Positions 5,616 through 7,698 of a stretch of DNA of 7,698 nt are shown piece after piece. The position numbers were made by a program, and so were the translations under genes. The notes beneath the pieces were generated by a model. That model did no database searches. It was not told the origin of the DNA and was given only the letters and a program-made list of their open reading frames with translations. Source of the stretch: DAOVRL01 sp964459805 (GTDB taxonomy: Bacteria; Planctomycetota; Phycisphaerae; Sedimentisphaerales; Anaerobacaceae); the NCBI GenBank assembly GCA_964459805.1, contig CAYWOD010000179.1, forward strand, positions 1 through 7,698, given 5' to 3'. Numbering within the stretch: the first letter of the stretch is position 1; every line of letters begins with the position of its first letter.

Positions 5616-5657
5616 TTTCCCTTATAATTGGTTACTTGTTATAAGCGTTTTTTCCGG
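5616..5657 (-). repeat. Palindromic promoter-like repeat, copy 2
   Basis: This matches copy 1 over about 40 bases. The arms are CTTATAAT and GTTATAAG: where copy 1 has a G-C pair, copy 2 has A-T, and a T-A becomes T-G, so pairing is kept. The loop TTGGTTACTT and the GCGTTTTTT tail are unchanged. Confidence 0.6.
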
Positions 5658-5813
5658 TAACAGATATGTGGGTAAACGTTAGAAACGGGTATTTACCGAT
5701 ATAGGCGCTTTTAAGCGGTTTTCTGGCCTGGCCTTTTCACTTATTTTAGGCGTTTTATTGGAAGTTTAGTTAGTTTTGGTTGTTGTCTCTGGGTTTGCCT
5801 TTCTCGGGTTACT
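5658..5813. other. Gene-free upstream stretch with two weaker repeat-like units
   Basis: No gene is supported. Two degenerate relatives of the repeat tail occur on the plus strand, ATATAGGCGCTTTT (5699-5712) and TTTTAGGCGTTTTATT (5744-5759). Read on the minus strand they are AAAAGCGCCTATAT and AATAAAACGCCTAAAA, again BRE/TATA-like. Together with the two full copies they form four similar elements within about 220 bases, all facing fragment B. Confidence 0.4.
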
Positions 5814-6347
5814 CTATGTAGAGATTTCCAGTTCGTCCAGTATTTTACGATATAAGGTTGAGCTTATTCTGAACCCGACTTTCACGAGATCATCTATTAC
5901 CCTGAGTGCTTCCTTTTTTGTTATCGAGCCTTGCCTGTAGGCTTGTACAACGGTGCCGCAGGTGCCGATGGGCTTGATGTTCAATATACTTGATACCCTT
6001 CTCGCCTCTCTGTCGTCGGCGATGAAGTAGGCGGCGTCCAGCTGTTTACAGAGCTTGAGGGCCTCCTTCTCCCCGTTGCCCAGCCTGGTGTTGTTGTCGA
6101 GGAAGCTGTACTCGGCGTCCACCTCAGGCTCTACCCGCTCTTTGATGATCCATGTTCCGACGGCTTTCTCTATAATGGAGGCGTCGGACATGTTGAGCGC
6201 CTTTCCCTGCGTCACGGCTTCGTCGATGACGGCTTCGGGGACGTAGATCTTCTGGAAGACGTCTCTGATAATGTCCAGTCTTCCGATCTTGGCCAGGTAG
6301 ATGAGGGGAGTCGAGTCTGAGACGGCGGCCCTGGGTGGACTAGTCAT
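5814..6347 (-). CDS. DUF3368 PIN-like protein, probable toxin
   Basis: This 177-residue protein is a DUF3368-type PIN-like domain (COG2405). It shows AVSDSTPLIYLAKIGRLDII (8-27, with the conserved D-S-(S/T)-P-L and Asp11), YVPEAVIDEAV (35-45, Glu43), LGNGEKEAL (89-97, Glu93) and FIADDREARR (108-117, Asp111/Asp112), then the GTCGTVVQAYRQG and VGFRISSTLYRKIL segments that end the family. The acidic residues are those that would hold metal in a PIN-like nuclease; activity is inferred, not shown. Its ATG overlaps the end of the upstream antitoxin gene by eight bases (ATGACTAG), indicating one operon. Length is normal and no residue appears missing. Confidence 0.88.
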   Translation of the reverse strand: MTSPPRAAVSDSTPLIYLAKIGRLDIIRDVFQKIYVPEAVIDEAVTQGKALNMSDASIIEKAVGTWIIKERVEPEVDAEYSFLDNNTRLGNGEKEALKLCKQLDAAYFIADDREARRVSSILNIKPIGTCGTVVQAYRQGSITKKEALRVIDDLVKVGFRISSTLYRKILDELEIST

Positions 6348-6657
6348 TCTCGAAGGCCTTCAGGTCCTCTTCCAGGTCCTCGACGTCGTATTGGGGCTGT
6401 ATGTTTCTCTTTGCCAGTATGTCTATCATCTCCCAGACCGTTAGCCCCGCGGTCTCCGCCGCCCTTGGGAGCGTGGCCCCTCCTTCAGTGTATGACTCTA
6501 TGGCCTTTCGGAGCTTCCATTCCCGTATGTAGTGTTCCAGCGCCCGGTCTAGGACGGTTGACTTGTCCACCTTTTCCTCTCTCGCTATCTCCTCTATCTG
6601 GCTCACCCTTTCCTGGGGGAGCCGGGCTGACACGACCTCTTTGGCCAACACCATCAC
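6340..6657 (-). CDS. UPF0175 antitoxin-family protein
   Basis: The 105-residue protein has an N-terminal ribbon-helix-helix-like part (VVSARLPQERVSQIEEIARE, then KVDKSTVLDRALEHYIREW, 9-47) likely to bind operator DNA as a dimer. The UPF0175 core follows: RKAIESYTEGGATLPRAAET (50-69), AGLTVWEMIDILAKRNI and the terminal DVEDLEEDLKAF. UPF0175 proteins (COG2886) are typical partners of DUF3368 genes and are regarded as antitoxins. The start could be the GTG at 6657 or the ATG one codon later; GGAG lies just upstream. The probable TATA box and GTATACGT repeats are described separately. It is homologous to, but clearly diverged from, the plus-strand UPF0175 at 6919. Confidence 0.88.
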   Translation of the reverse strand: MMVLAKEVVSARLPQERVSQIEEIAREEKVDKSTVLDRALEHYIREWKLRKAIESYTEGGATLPRAAETAGLTVWEMIDILAKRNIQPQYDVEDLEEDLKAFEND

Positions 6658-6660
6658 TCC

Positions 6661-6694
6661 GTATACGTTGTAATACAGGGTATACGTATTTAAG
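6661..6694 (-). promoter_or_regulatory. UPF0175/DUF3368 (minus) promoter with GTATACGT direct repeats
   Basis: GTATACGT occurs at 6661-6668 and 6680-6687, 19 bases apart (close to two helical turns), with a TAATAC half-match between them. Each contains the palindrome GTATAC. On the minus strand the TATA-like CTTAAATA (6687-6694) lies directly upstream, predicting a leader of about ten bases. Operator use by the ribbon-helix-helix antitoxin is inferred. Confidence 0.5.
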
Positions 6695-6866
6695 CCGTTC
6701 CCCGTGACAGGCCCAAACTGTGGCAGAGGTACCTCAACTGAGCGTGAAGGGCATAAGGGTGTTGGGGATTAGGTTCGTCATCGATTAGGCAGCTAAAGAG
6801 GTCTTTTGTCAAGTATGGTAGGTTCTGTTGTCTTGAAAGGGTTGATCCTTGCTGGAGTCTGGCCAT
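6690..6866 (-). other. Possible 58-aa ORF, doubtful
   Basis: A minus-strand ATG at 6866 opens a 58-codon frame containing YLTKDLFSCLIDDEPNPQHP and HAQLRYLCHSLGLSRGTA. It ends inside the TATA region of the antitoxin gene. No family is recognised, and no promoter or ribosome binding site fits the start. The opposite strand at 6833-6853 reads as an rfbA start, which competes with this interpretation. It is listed only because the composition is somewhat protein-like. Confidence 0.18.
6833..6862 (+). pseudogene. Possible rfbA 5' remnant (KGLILAG)
   Basis: A TTG at 6833 followed by AAA GGG TTG ATC CTT GCT GGA reads (M)KGLILAG, the usual first residues of glucose-1-phosphate thymidylyltransferases, where the next residue is normally Gly of the nucleotide-binding loop. 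Here it becomes VWPSFSIRL and then stops. Seven residues is little, but two 3' pieces of the same gene type lie in the window, on the opposite strand. Confidence 0.25.
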
Positions 6867-6879
6867 CTTTTTCGATACG

Positions 6880-6887
6880 CTTATAGT
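6880..6887 (+). promoter_or_regulatory. TATA box for the plus-strand UPF0175/DUF3368 pair
   Basis: CTTATAGT, within GATACGCTTATAG, is centred about 36 bases before the GTG at 6919, predicting a leader of around ten bases. The ACGCTTATAG core is the same as in the repeat at 5543-5583 read on the minus strand. Confidence 0.5.
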
Positions 6888-6918
6888 GTGCGATAGATTC
6901 TCTTGTAATCGATGAACG

Positions 6919-7242
6919 GTGACTCTTAAGACGGTGACGGCGAGGCTTCCAGAGGAGACTCTGGAGGAGATAGAGGCTATCGCGGGGAGGGAGAGGATAG
7001 ACCGCTCTGAGCTTATCAGGAGGCTGCTGGATGCGGCTCTTGCTCGGAGGAGGATAGATGAGGCCGTTGAGGCTTACCGGGAAGGTAAGGTTACCCTCTG
7101 GAGGGCCTCTGAGGTGGCCGGTGTATCCCTGCGGGAGATGATGGAGATAATCGGTGCGTTGAAGGTGTCTGTTTCTTACACGCTTGATGACTTGGACCGT
7201 GACTTGGAGTATGTCAGGCAGAGAAAGAGTGGTGTGCGATAG
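6919..7242 (+). CDS. UPF0175 antitoxin-family protein, second copy
   Basis: The 107-residue protein has the same two-part architecture as the minus-strand copy: ribbon-helix-helix-like TVTARLPEETLEEIEAIAGR and ERIDRSELIRRLLDAALARR (5-44), then the UPF0175 core RRIDEAVEAYREGKVTLWRA, SEVAGVSLREMMEIIGAL and the terminal LDDLDRDLEYVRQ. It starts at GTG 6919, the first possible start after an in-frame TGA; a second GTG five codons on is also possible. It overlaps the following DUF3368 gene by about 32 bases. Divergence from the other copy (different residues at most surface positions) suggests separate specificities. With the pair at 6657-5814 it forms a head-to-head arrangement around a 260-base intergenic region. 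Confidence 0.87.
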   Translation: MTLKTVTARLPEETLEEIEAIAGRERIDRSELIRRLLDAALARRRIDEAVEAYREGKVTLWRASEVAGVSLREMMEIIGALKVSVSYTLDDLDRDLEYVRQRKSGVR

Positions 7243-7698
7243 CAGCCCCCTCATCTGGTTGGCTAAGATCAACAGGCTTTCGGTCCTGAGGCAGCTTTAC
7301 GGTGAGGTGGTTGTACCGCGGAGGGTCTGGGTGGAGGTTTCTTCTGGCGGGTACGCGGATTCTCTGTTGATCAGAGAGGCGTCGGAGGAGGGGTGGATTA
7401 GGGTCTCTGAGGTGGAGGAGAGTGGGGCTTCTGATCTCGTCAAGGTCTCAGGCATTCATCTGGGTGAGGCTGAGGCTGTTTTCTTGGCTCGTAGGCTGGA
7501 AGCTCTTTTTGTGGTGGACGATAGGGAGGGCTCCGCTACGGCTCGGGTGTTTGGTGTGCGCTGCCTGGGGACTGTGGGTGTTTTGTTGCTTGGTTTGGCT
7601 GAGGGGTTGCTGGGTTTGGGGGAGTTTGTGGAGTGCCTCGACGTGTTGATTGGTCTTGGTTTCAGGTTGTCGGTGGAGGTCTACAGGAAGGCTTTGGC
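7211..7698 (+). CDS. DUF3368 PIN-like protein, probable toxin (partial, runs off the window)
   Basis: This DUF3368 homologue starts at ATG 7211 inside the end of the antitoxin gene, in another frame (GTG at 7229 or 7232 are alternatives). The 162 visible residues contain RVVCDSSPLIWLAKINRLSV (6-25, Asp10), VPRRVWVEV (35-43, Glu42), HLGEAEAVFLARRL (83-96, Glu86) and LFVVDDREGSATAR (99-112, Asp103/Asp104), followed by a Leu/Gly-rich helix region and GLGFRLSVEVYRKAL. By comparison with the 177-residue copy only about ten residues are missing beyond the edge. All expected acidic residues are present. Third codon positions are mostly G or T, unlike the minus-strand pair, suggesting a different origin or strand bias. 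Confidence 0.87.
   Translation, partial: MSGRERVVCDSSPLIWLAKINRLSVLRQLYGEVVVPRRVWVEVSSGGYADSLLIREASEEGWIRVSEVEESGASDLVKVSGIHLGEAEAVFLARRLEALFVVDDREGSATARVFGVRCLGTVGVLLLGLAEGLLGLGEFVECLDVLIGLGFRLSVEVYRKAL

Noticed and set aside
5540..5660. A CRISPR array based on the 73-base spaced repeats
   Set aside because: There are only two full copies, the repeat is palindromic with a T-tract, and the degenerate units are irregularly spaced; no cas genes are present.
6793..7272. Minus-strand open frame of 159 aa
   Set aside because: It is antisense to the UPF0175 gene at 6919-7242, which has clear family motifs; the peptide is Pro/Arg-rich shadow sequence.
7422..7649. Plus-strand 75-aa Trp/Leu-rich open frame
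   Set aside because: It is a frame shadow of the DUF3368 gene starting at 7211.

Overview
The window looks like an accessory, partly decayed stretch of an archaeal chromosome. The pointers are A/T-rich TATA boxes about 24-34 bases upstream of starts (several apparently leaderless), frequent GTG and TTG starts, and toxin-antitoxin (TA) families that are common in archaea (UPF0175/DUF3368, DUF4258/DUF2283, TumE-like). I would guess a Thermoproteota or Bathyarchaeia-like lineage, but only weakly; nothing here fixes the taxon.

Layout. Bases 1-620 hold coding debris: an unidentified frameshifted plus-strand remnant and a start-less minus-strand tail of 85 codons. A complete minus-strand serine beta-lactamase-fold hydrolase follows (691-2121). 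Bases 2122-2577 are mostly non-coding but contain another start-less minus-strand tail (2265-2405). An A/T-rich orphan gene of 112 aa lies at 2578-2916. Bases 2917-3421 contain no convincing gene but do contain several hairpins, including two copies of a roughly 40-base element whose flanks are conserved while the hairpin stem changes in both arms.

From 3422 to the end the window is dominated by four two-gene TA-type modules, each with overlapping reading frames: a TumE-like pair (3422-4014), DUF4258/DUF2283 (4622-5087), and two UPF0175/DUF3368 pairs transcribed divergently (6657 to 5814 on minus, 6919 to the end on plus). After each of the first two modules, in convergent orientation, sits a start-less 3' piece of a sugar-nucleotide (glucose-1-phosphate thymidylyltransferase, RfbA-type) gene. 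Both pieces keep only the left-handed beta-helix domain and both are cut at nearly the same point of the gene.

How it fits together. The TA modules are the intact, probably expressed part; most have a recognisable TATA box and two have short direct repeats around the promoter that look like autoregulatory operators. The rest reads as wreckage of surface-polysaccharide and unidentified genes, all retained as 3' ends. A repeated promoter-like palindrome (about 5543-5583, 5616-5657 and, partially, 539-564) sits at the broken 5' edge of two of these tails. The most notable signals are the same-point truncation of the two rfbA tails next to TA modules, this repeat, and the paired hairpin element at 3065-3196.
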